64,000 bases of DNA from CAVPKN01 sp964588495. GTDB lineage: Bacteria; Chlamydiota; Chlamydiia; Chlamydiales; JAAKFR01. Under the pieces are notes generated by a model. It did not search any database. It had not been told where the DNA came from and saw only the letters and a list, made by a program, of their open reading frames with translations. The position numbers were made by a program, and so were the translations under genes. The stretch covers positions 62,001 through 126,000 of the forward strand of contig CAZPPS010000003.1 of assembly GCA_964588495.1 (NCBI GenBank), read 5' to 3'. Positions 7,863 to 16,453 of the stretch are shown here, piece after piece (the stretch's first letter is position 1; each line of letters starts with the position of its first letter).

Positions 7863-7939
7863 GCCCAATTGATGGGCGCCCGCATCTTTTGATGCATATC
7901 ATATGTCCCTATTATCGAATGAAAATTTAATTTTATCAA
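7863..7939 (-). promoter_or_regulatory. Promoter and two-hairpin leader of omcA copy 2
   Basis: On the minus strand TTGATA (7934-7939), 17 bases, then GATAAT (7911-7916) make a good sigma-70/sigma-66-type promoter. The leader folds into GCATC-AAAA-GATGC (7882-7895) and GCCCA-TCAAT-TGGGC (7863-7877). The stems are kept in copy 1 while the loops differ, which argues for selection on the RNA structure or on a bound regulator. The rest of the 365-base gap up to murA shows only the murA-side palindrome. Confidence 0.7.
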
Positions 7940-8120
7940 ACTTTTTTTAGAAAACCGTTGTTTCTAAATCGACTTCCTGCTTAATTCACAAGCCACTTTC
8001 ACATATCAAATTCAGACACTTAAGCACAAATTTTCAGGCGTAAATGTTTTCGAAAAACAGGCCCAAAAAAAACGGGATTGCATTTCGTTTTTAAGTCAGT
8101 TACCTTAATGCCAAAAAAAA

Positions 8121-8147
8121 TTGTCTTTGAGTTAACTCACAGGACAA
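8121..8147. promoter_or_regulatory. Palindrome upstream of murA, possible operator
   Basis: TTGTC-TTT-GAGTTAACTC-ACAG-GACAA is a two-part inverted repeat centred on GTTAAC, 37 bases before the murA start codon. A dimeric repressor could bind there. This is pattern only; no regulator is known for it. Confidence 0.4.
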
Positions 8148-8183
8148 ATCATTCGCAATCCGTCACATAGTTAAGGGCACAAA

Positions 8184-9584
8184 ATGGATATTCTTCAGGT
8201 TCAAGGAAATGGAAAATTAGAAGGGACAGTCAAAGCATCAGGCGCAAAAAATGCCATGACAAAACTTCTTGTTGCCTCCCTTTTATCGAAGAAAAAATGT
8301 GTCTTTTACAACGTACCGAACATCGGGGATGTGGAAATTACAGTTACCCTCTGTGAGGAATTAGGCTCTAAAGTTGAATGGGATAGAGAAAATGGGATTT
8401 TAGAGATCACCACAAAAGAGCTGAAAACTTCTTACATATCTCAAAGATTTTCAGGAGCTAACCGCATTCCTATTTTGATGATCGGAGCCCTTCTGGGAAG
8501 AACCACAGACGATATTATCATCCCAACTGTCGGCGGGGATGCCATCGGCAAACGCTCTGTCGATTTTCACGTTACCGCCCTAACGCGCTTAGGAGCTTCT
8601 GTCGAATATCGGGAAATGAAAAAAGAGGGCGCCTATTGGGCACACGCTCATAACGGGCTTATAGGCAATCTCATCGAGCTTCCATTTCCTTCTGTTGGCG
8701 CTACTGAAAACTCGATTTTGGCAAGCGTGCGTGCAAAAGGGCACACTGTTATCAAAAATGCAGCGATTGAGCCTGAAATTGTCGAGCTCATCTTATTTTT
8801 GCAAAAAATGGGAAGCATTATCTACATCGACGTGGACCGTACGATTCGCATTGAAGGAACAGAAAACTTTCAGGAAGTGGAACACACGGTTCTTTCTGAC
8901 CGCATTGAAGCGGCCTCTTATGGCGTTGCTGCCATTGCGACAAAAGGGCGTGTGTTAGTGGAAGGCGCTCAGCATCAACACATGATTACATTCCTCAACA
9001 AAATTCGGGAACTTGGCGGCGGAATTTCAATCACAAACACAGGAGTCGAGTTCTACTATGATGGCCCTTTAAAAGGGGGATCTCATATTGAAACAGATGT
9101 CCACCCAGGCTTCATGACTGATTGGCAACAACCTTATGCAGTGTTGCTTACACAATGTAAAGGAACCTCTGTCATCCATGAAACGGTCTATGAAAACAGA
9201 TTCGGCTACACGAAAACTTTGAAAGAAATGGGCGCTGATATCGAGCTCTTTAAGCACTGCTTAGGAAGCAAATGCTGCCGTTTTGCCGGACAAAATTATC
9301 ATCATAGTATCGTCGTGAAAGGAGAGACTCCCCTTAAAGGTAAAGAGATCACAATCCCCGATCTAAGAGCAGGCTTTGCTTATGTGATGGCAGCCTTGAT
9401 CGCAACAGGAGAAAGCACCATCAACGGGATGCAATTCTTGGACCGTGGCTACCAAAACCTCGTTCCTAACTTACAGGCTCTCGGCGCCAAAATCCAGCGT
9501 GTCCAGACCAAGCCCGATACAAGCCCGATTAGCCCCATCTTGCCTCCCCAAAAAGTCGAGAAAAAGCAGAAAGTGACAGCTTAA
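8184..9584 (+). CDS. murA: UDP-N-acetylglucosamine 1-carboxyvinyltransferase
   Basis: First committed enzyme of peptidoglycan synthesis: joins enolpyruvate from PEP to UDP-GlcNAc. 466 residues, longer than E. coli MurA (419) by a C-terminal tail rich in Pro and Lys. KASGAKNAMTK (residues 17-27) is the family N-terminal motif. In the active loop VGGDAIGKRSVDFH the usual catalytic Cys is Asp (residue 119), as in Chlamydia and mycobacteria; that exchange is known to keep activity while giving resistance to fosfomycin. Start ATG preceded by AAGGG. In Chlamydia murA also lies next to argS; here an Inc-like gene, epmB and an unknown gene are inserted between them. Confidence 0.96.
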   Translation: MDILQVQGNGKLEGTVKASGAKNAMTKLLVASLLSKKKCVFYNVPNIGDVEITVTLCEELGSKVEWDRENGILEITTKELKTSYISQRFSGANRIPILMIGALLGRTTDDIIIPTVGGDAIGKRSVDFHVTALTRLGASVEYREMKKEGAYWAHAHNGLIGNLIELPFPSVGATENSILASVRAKGHTVIKNAAIEPEIVELILFLQKMGSIIYIDVDRTIRIEGTENFQEVEHTVLSDRIEAASYGVAAIATKGRVLVEGAQHQHMITFLNKIRELGGGISITNTGVEFYYDGPLKGGSHIETDVHPGFMTDWQQPYAVLLTQCKGTSVIHETVYENRFGYTKTLKEMGADIELFKHCLGSKCCRFAGQNYHHSIVVKGETPLKGKEITIPDLRAGFAYVMAALIATGESTINGMQFLDRGYQNLVPNLQALGAKIQRVQTKPDTSPISPILPPQKVEKKQKVTA

Positions 9585-9701
9585 ACATTCGTGAAAGAGC
9601 CCGCACCCGAACCCGGGCCCGATTTAAGCAAAGACAAATAATTTATTTATATACATTAGTTTGTGATCTACGTCCTTTTTAATTTCTTAATATGTTAATA
9701 T

Positions 9702-9736
9702 TATCCTGCTTATCTTGCGGCAAGATAAGCAGGATA
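9702..9736. promoter_or_regulatory. Perfect 17-bp inverted repeat before the Inc-like GNAT gene
   Basis: The arms TATCCTGCTTATCTTGC and GCAAGATAAGCAGGATA are exact inverted copies with one base between. It lies 25 bases before the start codon at 9762, just after AT-rich promoter-like sequence (TTAATATTAT), and would form a hairpin ending 16 bases before the GGAGG ribosome site. It is either an operator or a leader hairpin. The 177-base gap also holds a short GC-rich tract (9598-9626). Confidence 0.6.
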
Positions 9737-9761
9737 GGCTTTGCAACATTTTGGAGGGTCA

Positions 9762-10838
9762 ATGACATCTACAATTTCATCTTGTCCAGGACCGTGTTTC
9801 AATAAAATTATTGATTCTAAATGGACAGATGCGGCTCTCATCACATCTTCTATGGCTCTGCTGATTATCGGTTTTGCGGCCACGGCAGGCGCTTTTAACT
9901 TTATGGGCACGACCAACGCTGCCTATCTCTCCTACGGATGCTATGCGGGCGCAGGAGCCGGCTTTATTGCGGAAATTGTCAAACTGGTTCTCACGGTTTA
10001 TCAAAGTCCTCCCGCACCTAAAGAGCTGACTAAGACGCTAGTTACCATTGAGACATCTGAGGCTCTAAATTCCTATGCTGAAAAGCTCGAACAATTTATT
10101 AAGACGGGCTATACAGACTATTTAGAACACTATGGCTTTTATCATGAGCTTGCTTGCTGCACAGAAGCTGTGGTGAAAAGCGGGGATTCTAATTTGATGG
10201 ACGAATGGAAATTCTTCCTGAATTTAATCAATGGAAAGGAGTTGAAACGGAAAGATGGCCTCATTAACCACATCGATTGTACCATCGAATATGATAGACT
10301 TGAGGGCAAAAAACCCAGTTTCAAGTTTGAAAAGTTAACCAACGGAAAGCCCACATTTGAAGACGATTTAATAGCGCTCAATCAAATGCTAAGAGATGCT
10401 TTTTCCAAGTCGTGGCCATTGGAAGACCAAGCTGGAATAAGCCAACTCCGCACCGGTTTTTATGAAAGTCAAAGACACTGTTATGTCATTAGAAATGAAA
10501 CTAATCAAGCCATTTTAGCAGTGATTTTCTGGGATGAGCGTTGTAATCTTAAGGAAGAGAAGATGTTTCTATTTGTTCATACGCTGGGCCGCCTTCCTCA
10601 AGCGGTTAAGCTGGGATTGACTGAAGAGTTTGATAAGCACTTGCGCCCTATTTTACAATTAAAGTGGTACAGCCATGCCATGTGCTGTGTCCGAAAAGAA
10701 AACTTACCTGCACAATACATCTATAAAAAGCTTGGGTTTATAAAAAATGGCAGGGCCAATCAAACTGAATTCGAAATGATTTTAAAAAACACACATAGTG
10801 AAAAAAAGGGCTCCCCTATTTCATCTGGAATTTTATGA
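9762..10838 (+). CDS. Putative inclusion-membrane-type protein with C-terminal GNAT acetyltransferase domain
   Basis: 358 residues. Near the N terminus there are two close hydrophobic segments (about residues 25-45, ALITSSMALLIIGFAATAGA, and 55-80) separated by a short turn: the bilobed hairpin used to recognise chlamydial Inc proteins, which are secreted by type III secretion and sit in the inclusion membrane. The C-terminal half ends with LPAQYIYKKLGFIKNG near residue 330, the acetyl-CoA fold signature of GNAT enzymes (A..iYkk.GF). The start at 9762 is chosen for GGAGG five bases upstream. No classical signal peptide. A type III effector that acetylates a host or inclusion target is an inference; a bacterial membrane acetyltransferase is the alternative. 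Confidence 0.65.
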   Translation: MTSTISSCPGPCFNKIIDSKWTDAALITSSMALLIIGFAATAGAFNFMGTTNAAYLSYGCYAGAGAGFIAEIVKLVLTVYQSPPAPKELTKTLVTIETSEALNSYAEKLEQFIKTGYTDYLEHYGFYHELACCTEAVVKSGDSNLMDEWKFFLNLINGKELKRKDGLINHIDCTIEYDRLEGKKPSFKFEKLTNGKPTFEDDLIALNQMLRDAFSKSWPLEDQAGISQLRTGFYESQRHCYVIRNETNQAILAVIFWDERCNLKEEKMFLFVHTLGRLPQAVKLGLTEEFDKHLRPILQLKWYSHAMCCVRKENLPAQYIYKKLGFIKNGRANQTEFEMILKNTHSEKKGSPISSGIL

Positions 10839-10861
10839 CGTAAGAAGACAAACTATTTGCC

Positions 10862-11830
10862 ATGTCTGTCCCCGTTTGGAAAAAAATACTGAAAGAAAAT
10901 TTTACTTCTTTGAAGGAATTAGCAGCTTTTCTTGAACTAGATGAGGCCCAAGAGAAGGAGCTAATTCAAAATAAGCATTTCCCTTTATTGCTACCCAGAC
11001 GGCTCGCTGCTAAAATCCAAAAACAGACACTGGCAGATCCGATACTCCGCCAATTTGTCCCCTTAAGGGCTGAGCTTGAAAGGAATGAGGGTTTTGCTAA
11101 AGATCCGGTAGGAGATGATAAAGCTGCGTGCACAGCCAAATATCTGAAAAAATATGAAGGACGGGCTCTCCTTTTGCTGACACAGGCCTGTGCCATGCAT
11201 TGCAGATTTTGCTTCCGCCAAAATTACCCTTATGCCCCCCTGCAATCAGGCTTTGAAGAGGAGCTGCAGTTAATCCGTGAAGACGCAACTCTAAAAGAAA
11301 TCATTTTAAGTGGCGGTGATCCTTTATCCTTAAATAATAGCCAGTTAAACGCGCTTTTTGTTCAGCTCTCTTCTATTGAGCACATCAAGCGGATCCGCTT
11401 TCATACCCGCTTTCCCATCGGCATCCCTGAAAGAATCGACACAGAATTTCTAGAAATCCTTGCTAGATATCCTAAACAGATTTGGTTCATCATCCATTGC
11501 AATCATCCCAAAGAACTTGATGAGGATGTGCTCTTAAGCCTAAAAAACATTCAAAAGCTCGGCATCCCTGTCTTAAACCAGCATGTTCTCCTCAAAGGGG
11601 TGAACGACTCTCTGGAAACGCTCCAAGCTTTATACGAAAAGCTCTCCGATAACGGCATTTTCCCCTACTATCTCCATCAACTTGACCGTGTGGAGGGAGC
11701 TGCCCACTTTGAAGTTCCCCCTATCGAGGGCAAACAACTCATTGAAGAACTCATTAAACGCCTCTCTGGCTACGCAATTCCCAAATATGTTCAGGAAATA
11801 GCGGGCCAACCGTCCAAGACACTCCTTTAA
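10862..11830 (+). CDS. epmB: EF-P beta-lysylation radical SAM protein, KamA family
   Basis: 322-residue radical SAM enzyme of the lysine 2,3-aminomutase family. CAMHCRFCFR (about residue 117) is the CxxxCxxC iron-sulfur motif; SGGDPLSL, HTRFP and the C-terminal YLHQLDRVEGAAHF are shared with EpmB/YjeK. The short length without the long KamA C-terminal zinc region favours EpmB, which turns alpha-lysine into beta-lysine for modification of elongation factor P at proline stretches. The partner epmA is not in the window. It lies 23 bases after the GNAT gene in the same direction. Confidence 0.87.
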   Translation: MSVPVWKKILKENFTSLKELAAFLELDEAQEKELIQNKHFPLLLPRRLAAKIQKQTLADPILRQFVPLRAELERNEGFAKDPVGDDKAACTAKYLKKYEGRALLLLTQACAMHCRFCFRQNYPYAPLQSGFEEELQLIREDATLKEIILSGGDPLSLNNSQLNALFVQLSSIEHIKRIRFHTRFPIGIPERIDTEFLEILARYPKQIWFIIHCNHPKELDEDVLLSLKNIQKLGIPVLNQHVLLKGVNDSLETLQALYEKLSDNGIFPYYLHQLDRVEGAAHFEVPPIEGKQLIEELIKRLSGYAIPKYVQEIAGQPSKTLL

Positions 11831-11854
11831 GTCATTATAAATTAAACAATTAAA

Positions 11855-11884
11855 TTGATAATATACTAAATTATTTGTTATAAT
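11855..11884 (+). promoter_or_regulatory. Promoter with extended -10 for the gene at 11916
   Basis: TTGATA (11855-11860), 18 bases, TATAAT (11879-11884) preceded by TG at the extended -10 position (TGTTATAAT). The same TGTTATAAT occurs before the genes at 30023 and 62857. Confidence 0.75.
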
Positions 11885-11915
11885 TGTTTGGTAAAATTAA
11901 AAAAGGGGCCTAATA

Positions 11916-12389
11916 ATGACTTTCTTTATAGATAATAACAATTTTAACGCATCCAATGTCTTATACACACTCAAAAAATCTGTAGAGGCAGGTGTCCAAG
12001 CCAGCACGCTCGTAAAAGGGCTAGCAAGCCACGTCGTCGCCGACAATCTGAATAAGCTGGAAGGGGAACTTAAACGCCTAGGAGGCGTGGTTTCCCTAGG
12101 CCACTGTTGTTTAGGGATACAAAGCATTATCGCAGAAGCCAAAGCTGTGAGACGGCAGAAGGAGCTCCTTGAATCCGCAGAATCTTTAATCGAAGAAGGG
12201 GAGCTACTCAGGGCGTTTAATCTTCTCACTTCCATTAAGCAGGAGGAAACGCTTCCCCGTTATCTTGACAGCGAGATGCTCAAACTTTGGGTGGAGCTTG
12301 CCCGTCATCTGGACAGCATGGGGGAAAAAGACATTGCAAGAAACATTGTAGATGACGCCAATAACACCTGGATTCGGCGTTGGGGTTGA
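11916..12389 (+). CDS. Hypothetical protein, helix-rich, 157 aa
   Basis: I do not recognise this protein. It is 157 residues, mostly predicted helix, with a mildly hydrophobic stretch LGGVVSLGHCCLGIQSIIAEA around residues 54-75 and an acidic/Leu-rich second half (LLESAESLIEEGELLRAFNLL) that resembles a tetratricopeptide-like helix pair. No signal peptide. It has its own strong promoter and an AGGGG site eight bases before the ATG, so it is a real gene and probably well expressed. It converges on argS, with three bases between the stops. Confidence 0.75.
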   Translation: MTFFIDNNNFNASNVLYTLKKSVEAGVQASTLVKGLASHVVADNLNKLEGELKRLGGVVSLGHCCLGIQSIIAEAKAVRRQKELLESAESLIEEGELLRAFNLLTSIKQEETLPRYLDSEMLKLWVELARHLDSMGEKDIARNIVDDANNTWIRRWG

Positions 12390-12392
12390 CAT

Positions 12393-14117
12393 TCACATTC
12401 TTTCAACGGTTTGAAGGCCCAAAATGTGGAGACCTGTTTGCATGGTACGAGCAACAGCTTCGCAAAGAAGAAGACGCCTGTTTTGCTCCTTGACCCCTTC
12501 AACGCGGCAGTCGCGGAAGAAGGCATTGAACTTCTGCGCGAGGTTATAGAGGTAATCGGTTAAATAATGGGGCATCAAGTCATTTTCCATCGCTTTGAGA
12601 TTTTCGGCAAAGCGGCAAAGATGGAGGCCCAAACTAATTTCTGAGGGGTGCTCCAGGAGCACTTTTTCCTCTTGAATAATCTTGTCGATATTTACATTGC
12701 CAATTTTGCGTTTGATCCCATTGACCCGGACATAGGAATAGAGGATAAAAGCGGCTGTATTTCCTTCAAAACGGAGCATTCTTTCATAACTAAAGACATA
12801 ATCGCTGATCCGGTTACAGGAAAGATCGGCATATTTAACGGCATCGATTCCCAAAATGTGGGCGAGCGTATCCACTTCTTCAGGGCTCATATCATGCTCG
12901 CGGTCTGCCAGGATTTTTTTGGCCTCCTCGATGGCTGCTGTTAGCAGATCCATCAGCTTTTCAGTTTCTCCCGAACGGGTACGGAATTTTTTTCCATCAG
13001 AGCCCAAAACCACTCCGAAAGGGACATGGTCGAAGCGCACCTTTGCAGGATCCAAGTATCCTGCCTGTTCGGCTGTTTTGCGCACCAAATCAAAATGGAG
13101 GCTCTGGCCAGCATCTGTGACCACAATAATTCGTTCAGCTTTTTCCTCTTCAATGCGGTGGAGCATCGCTGCCATATCTGTGGTGTCGTAGTTGTAGCCT
13201 CCATCAGATTTCTGAACCATCAGCGGAATTCTAATCCCCTCGTGGAAGACACATTTTGCCCCATCAGATACTGTGATGAGCCCCTTTTTTTCAAGATCGG
13301 CAACAACTACTGGCAATTGGAGGTTGTAAAAAGACTCTCCCCGCTCCTTAACCTTGACATCCAAAAGATCATAAACTTCCTGAAAAGCCTTCCTGGAGAT
13401 ATCACAGATGATTTCCCACGCCTGAAGGGCCTCTTTGTCCCCTCCTTGAAGGGCTACAACAGAAAGACGGGCCCTTGTTTTGAACTCTGAGTCATCATCA
13501 AACCGTTTTTTAGATTCCCGATACCAATGCATCAAAGTCGGGAGATCGGTCTCTTTTTTACCTGCAAGAACATCTGGAACCTCTTCTTTCATATAGGCTA
13601 TGAGCATCCCAAAAGCTGTTCCCCAATCCCCTACGTGATTTAAACGGATCACGTCGTGCCCTAAAAATTCCAGAAGACGAGCAATCGAATCGCCGATAAT
13701 TGTGGAGCGCAAATGCCCCACATGCATCTCTTTGGCAATATTGGGAGAAGAAAATTCGACAATCACACGCTCTTTTTTCTCAGGAAGAATGCCCAAATGA
13801 TCATCCAAGAGCATTTCATTGACCTTTGTGGATAAAAAATCTCTTGAGATTACTAGATTAATGAAACCAGGTCCTGCAATTTCAACTGCCTCAAAAACCC
13901 CTTCAGGGATCTTTTCCACAATTTCCGCCGCGATCTCTTGAGGCTTTTTTTTCACAGCTTTTGCAAGTTTCATGGCGCTATTGCATTGATAATGGCCAAA
14001 CTTTTCCTGTGTGGCAGGCGTCACTTGCATCTGAAGCTCCTCTTTCGAAAGGCCAGGAAAGGCCTTTTGAGCAGCTTTTGTGAGTGTTTTTTCTACAAAA
14101 TCGATCAATGTTTGCAT
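12393..14117 (-). CDS. argS: Arginine--tRNA ligase
   Basis: Class I arginyl-tRNA synthetase, 574 residues, the usual size. HVGHLRST (the HIGH motif) lies near residue 125; in place of KMSKS there is FRTRSGE near residue 365, as is normal for ArgRS. The N-terminal Add1 tRNA-recognition domain and C-terminal DALR anticodon domain are present. I start at the ATG at 14117 (MQTLIDFVEK); the frame is open upstream to a TTG at 14135. No strong ribosome site is visible. It is followed upstream by a family A palindrome and the plsC-cmk-cdsA-uppS cluster, as in Chlamydia. Confidence 0.95.
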   Translation of the reverse strand: MQTLIDFVEKTLTKAAQKAFPGLSKEELQMQVTPATQEKFGHYQCNSAMKLAKAVKKKPQEIAAEIVEKIPEGVFEAVEIAGPGFINLVISRDFLSTKVNEMLLDDHLGILPEKKERVIVEFSSPNIAKEMHVGHLRSTIIGDSIARLLEFLGHDVIRLNHVGDWGTAFGMLIAYMKEEVPDVLAGKKETDLPTLMHWYRESKKRFDDDSEFKTRARLSVVALQGGDKEALQAWEIICDISRKAFQEVYDLLDVKVKERGESFYNLQLPVVVADLEKKGLITVSDGAKCVFHEGIRIPLMVQKSDGGYNYDTTDMAAMLHRIEEEKAERIIVVTDAGQSLHFDLVRKTAEQAGYLDPAKVRFDHVPFGVVLGSDGKKFRTRSGETEKLMDLLTAAIEEAKKILADREHDMSPEEVDTLAHILGIDAVKYADLSCNRISDYVFSYERMLRFEGNTAAFILYSYVRVNGIKRKIGNVNIDKIIQEEKVLLEHPSEISLGLHLCRFAENLKAMENDLMPHYLTDYLYNLAQKFNAFFRDCRVEGVKEQNRRLLLCEAVARTMQTGLHILGLQTVERM

Positions 14118-14196
14118 AACAACTAAGAGTACCAAGAAATCATCAAAACAAAAAGAACAAAGCGGTCAGTTATTACATTTTGCCACTTAAAGCTCT

Positions 14197-14229
14197 CCTG
14201 GAGGGCGGCGAAGAATCGCCGCACTCCAG
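14197..14229. repeat. Single-arm family A palindrome
   Basis: CCTGGAGGGCGGCGAAGAAT then CGCCGCACTCCAG folds on itself. It equals two fused arm ends of the element at 1169-1303 without the interior. It lies six bases past the plsC stop, so it may end or protect that transcript. Confidence 0.75.
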
Positions 14230-14234
14230 AAATG

Positions 14235-14870
14235 TTACGGCGGCGAACCTTCAGCACCCGCTAAATACCACTCCTTAAGCTCGCAGATTTTGGACATGAT
14301 TTGTCCCACAATCCGTCCTTGAGCCTCTTTCTTGTCTTCATTCTCATTTTCAACGTATTCGATGGGAGTGCCAAACACGCACGCTGTTTTACCATAAAGT
14401 TTGGGGAATTTTCTTTTGTTGTTCCAAGCTTCAAATGAACCGTGAATATAAGCTGGGATAATGCGGCATTGCGTTCTTTGCACAAGCATCCCGATGCCCA
14501 ACTGGCCAGCCAACAACTCCCCACTAGGCGAGCGTCTCCCTTCGGGAAAAATTACCACTTTTTTACCGCTGCGTACAAGGGCCATCGCCATCTTCAGCGT
14601 ACTCAGATTGCCCTTTCCCTGATGCACGGGGTGCGTATTGACATTCTTAAGCAACCAGCCAAAAGGTTTAAAATGAAAAAGACTTTCACGGGCCAAAAAA
14701 TGGATATGATCGGGACATGATGCCCCCACGATAGGGGGATCTAAAAAAGAGCAATGATTGGATGCGATCATGGCCCCACCAGGTTTCACATGCTCTTTTC
14801 CATATACCTTGTGATGATAAAAAAGAGTCACAAAGAACCAACACCAAAATCTACTAAATGCGTACATCAT
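14235..14870 (-). CDS. plsC: 1-acyl-sn-glycerol-3-phosphate acyltransferase
   Basis: Inner-membrane acyltransferase that makes phosphatidic acid from lysophosphatidic acid. 211 residues. It has the NHX4D active-site box NHCSFLDPP near residue 38, GKGNLSTLK, and FPEGRRSPSGE (motif III) near residue 114. A hydrophobic N-terminal anchor (FWCWFFVTLFYHH) precedes them. Its start overlaps the cmk stop by four bases, showing translational coupling. It supplies substrate to cdsA three genes upstream in the same operon. Confidence 0.94.
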   Translation of the reverse strand: MMYAFSRFWCWFFVTLFYHHKVYGKEHVKPGGAMIASNHCSFLDPPIVGASCPDHIHFLARESLFHFKPFGWLLKNVNTHPVHQGKGNLSTLKMAMALVRSGKKVVIFPEGRRSPSGELLAGQLGIGMLVQRTQCRIIPAYIHGSFEAWNNKRKFPKLYGKTACVFGTPIEYVENENEDKKEAQGRIVGQIMSKICELKEWYLAGAEGSPP

Positions 14871-15529
14871 CGTTTGTTTTTAGGGATGAAGGATAATATT
14901 TGTTCAATGACTTGCTCGATTGTCATATCTGACGTGTCAATCAGCTGCGCATCTTCTGCCTGTTTCAAAGGGGAAATTTCTCGTGTAGAATCAAAATGAT
15001 CGCGCTCTAAAAGCTCTTTCAAAACCTCATCATGAGTCGACGGCATTTTTTTATCTTTGAATTCCAAATATCTACGCTCTGCCCTAACAGCTGGCCTTGC
15101 AGTTAAAAAGATTTTTAAATCAGCTTTGGGAAAGACTACAGTTCCCATATCACGCCCTTCAAAAACTGCATTTTTCCCTTTGCCAAACTCTTGTTGGAGG
15201 GCTACAAGGGATTTTCTAATTTCAGGATGGGCAGAAACCTCAGAAACTTTTTGCGTGACATTGGGGGTTCGGATAAAGTCGGTAACATCTGCATCTCCAA
15301 CAAAATAACGTTTCTCACTTGCCTGATCTTTGATATCAAAACGGAACCCTGCCAGAAAGGTTTTGAGCCCATTTGGGTTCTTCAAATCGATGTTTTCGTT
15401 GAGAATTTGCCAAGTAAGAGCGCGGTACATCGCCCCCGTGTCGAAGTAACGGAAATTCAGCTTTTCAGCTACACGCCGTGCAATGGTTGTCTTTCCAGTC
15501 CCTGCAGGACCATCAATAGTTACGATCAT
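14867..15529 (-). CDS. cmk: Cytidylate kinase
   Basis: Phosphorylates CMP and dCMP. 220 residues. The P loop GPAGTGKTTIARR is at residues 7-19, FDTGAMYRALT near residue 30 is the family signature, and FEGRDMGTVVFPKADLKIFLTA gives the CMP-binding and lid region. It recycles the CMP set free in CDP-lipid and MEP-pathway reactions, both encoded in this window. It overlaps plsC by four bases and follows cdsA by 21 bases. Confidence 0.96.
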   Translation of the reverse strand: MIVTIDGPAGTGKTTIARRVAEKLNFRYFDTGAMYRALTWQILNENIDLKNPNGLKTFLAGFRFDIKDQASEKRYFVGDADVTDFIRTPNVTQKVSEVSAHPEIRKSLVALQQEFGKGKNAVFEGRDMGTVVFPKADLKIFLTARPAVRAERRYLEFKDKKMPSTHDEVLKELLERDHFDSTREISPLKQAEDAQLIDTSDMTIEQVIEQILSFIPKNKR

Positions 15530-15550
15530 GAACCTATCTCACTAATCGCA

Positions 15551-16453
15551 TTAAGTATACACGACTCTTAAGAATATGTACACAACAGGCGAGGTAAAAA
15601 GAAGGGAATCGATCATATCGAGAATGCCCCCAACCCCCGGAATTTTATTGCTGTCTTTGACTCCAGCATCCCGTTTTAAAAAAGATTCTGCCAAGTCCCC
15701 GATCTGCCCTAGAATGCCAATTAAAGCCCCCAGCCAAAGAGATTGGAAATAGGAAAATTTGGCAAAAGTATGCCCCCATTTTTTTCCAAGAAAGCAGATC
15801 AGCAGACTGATCAGCATCGAGAAAAAAAGACCTCCTAAGGCGCCTTCGAGGGTTTTATTGGGGCTTAGTTTCAAGGCAAGTTTCCGTTTACCAAACTGAG
15901 AGCCTACAAAGTAGCCTCCCACATCGGCGCTTTTGGTCACAGCGATTAAATAAATAATCCACCAGCTACCCTGAAGATCTGGATCGATCGTTCCTTCAAA
16001 TGTAAAAAAATACATAATGCGGACAACGAGTCCTAAAGGGACGCCAATATAGACAATTCCTAAAAAAGTAGTAGCGATGTTGGTGATGGGAGGCTGGCCT
16101 ACGATTGCAAAATAGACAAAGCAGCCAAAAAAAGCGACCGCAAGAATGATTTCAGGAGCTTGGGCCCAAAATGAAGGAAAAAAAGCGTGAGGCCCTTGTG
16201 TTTTCAAAAAGACGGCAAACACATAGACAATCACAGCGATCATACTTAATCGCACTGCAGGAACAAGTCCCTTGTTTTTGACAAGCTGGCAATACTCCCA
16301 GACAGCAGTTGCTGCAATTCCTGCGACAAAAGCGGTAAAAATCCAACGTACCGGCCTGATTTCTGCAAGAAAAATAAAAAAAGCAATGAGAACGGCCCCA
16401 AAGCCGTTGATAAGTGTGCGTACACCTAGATCTTTAATTTTTGATCGCTTCAT
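15551..16453 (-). CDS. cdsA: Phosphatidate cytidylyltransferase
   Basis: Integral membrane enzyme that makes CDP-diacylglycerol from phosphatidic acid and CTP. 300 residues with about eight membrane segments. The C-terminal signature KRDAGVKDSNKIPGVGGILD, then MIDSL, fits the CdsA pattern, with Val-Gly-Gly in place of the common His-Gly-Gly. I start at 16453, where the ATG overlaps the uppS stop (ATGA); an open frame upstream would run into uppS. It shares the operon uppS-cdsA-cmk-plsC. Confidence 0.94.
   Translation of the reverse strand: MKRSKIKDLGVRTLINGFGAVLIAFFIFLAEIRPVRWIFTAFVAGIAATAVWEYCQLVKNKGLVPAVRLSMIAVIVYVFAVFLKTQGPHAFFPSFWAQAPEIILAVAFFGCFVYFAIVGQPPITNIATTFLGIVYIGVPLGLVVRIMYFFTFEGTIDPDLQGSWWIIYLIAVTKSADVGGYFVGSQFGKRKLALKLSPNKTLEGALGGLFFSMLISLLICFLGKKWGHTFAKFSYFQSLWLGALIGILGQIGDLAESFLKRDAGVKDSNKIPGVGGILDMIDSLLFTSPVVYIFLRVVYT

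Noticed and set aside
9598..9626. CCCGGGCCCG-rich tract after murA as a terminator.
   Set aside because: Only a short self-complementary core and no T run; probably a decayed family G remnant.
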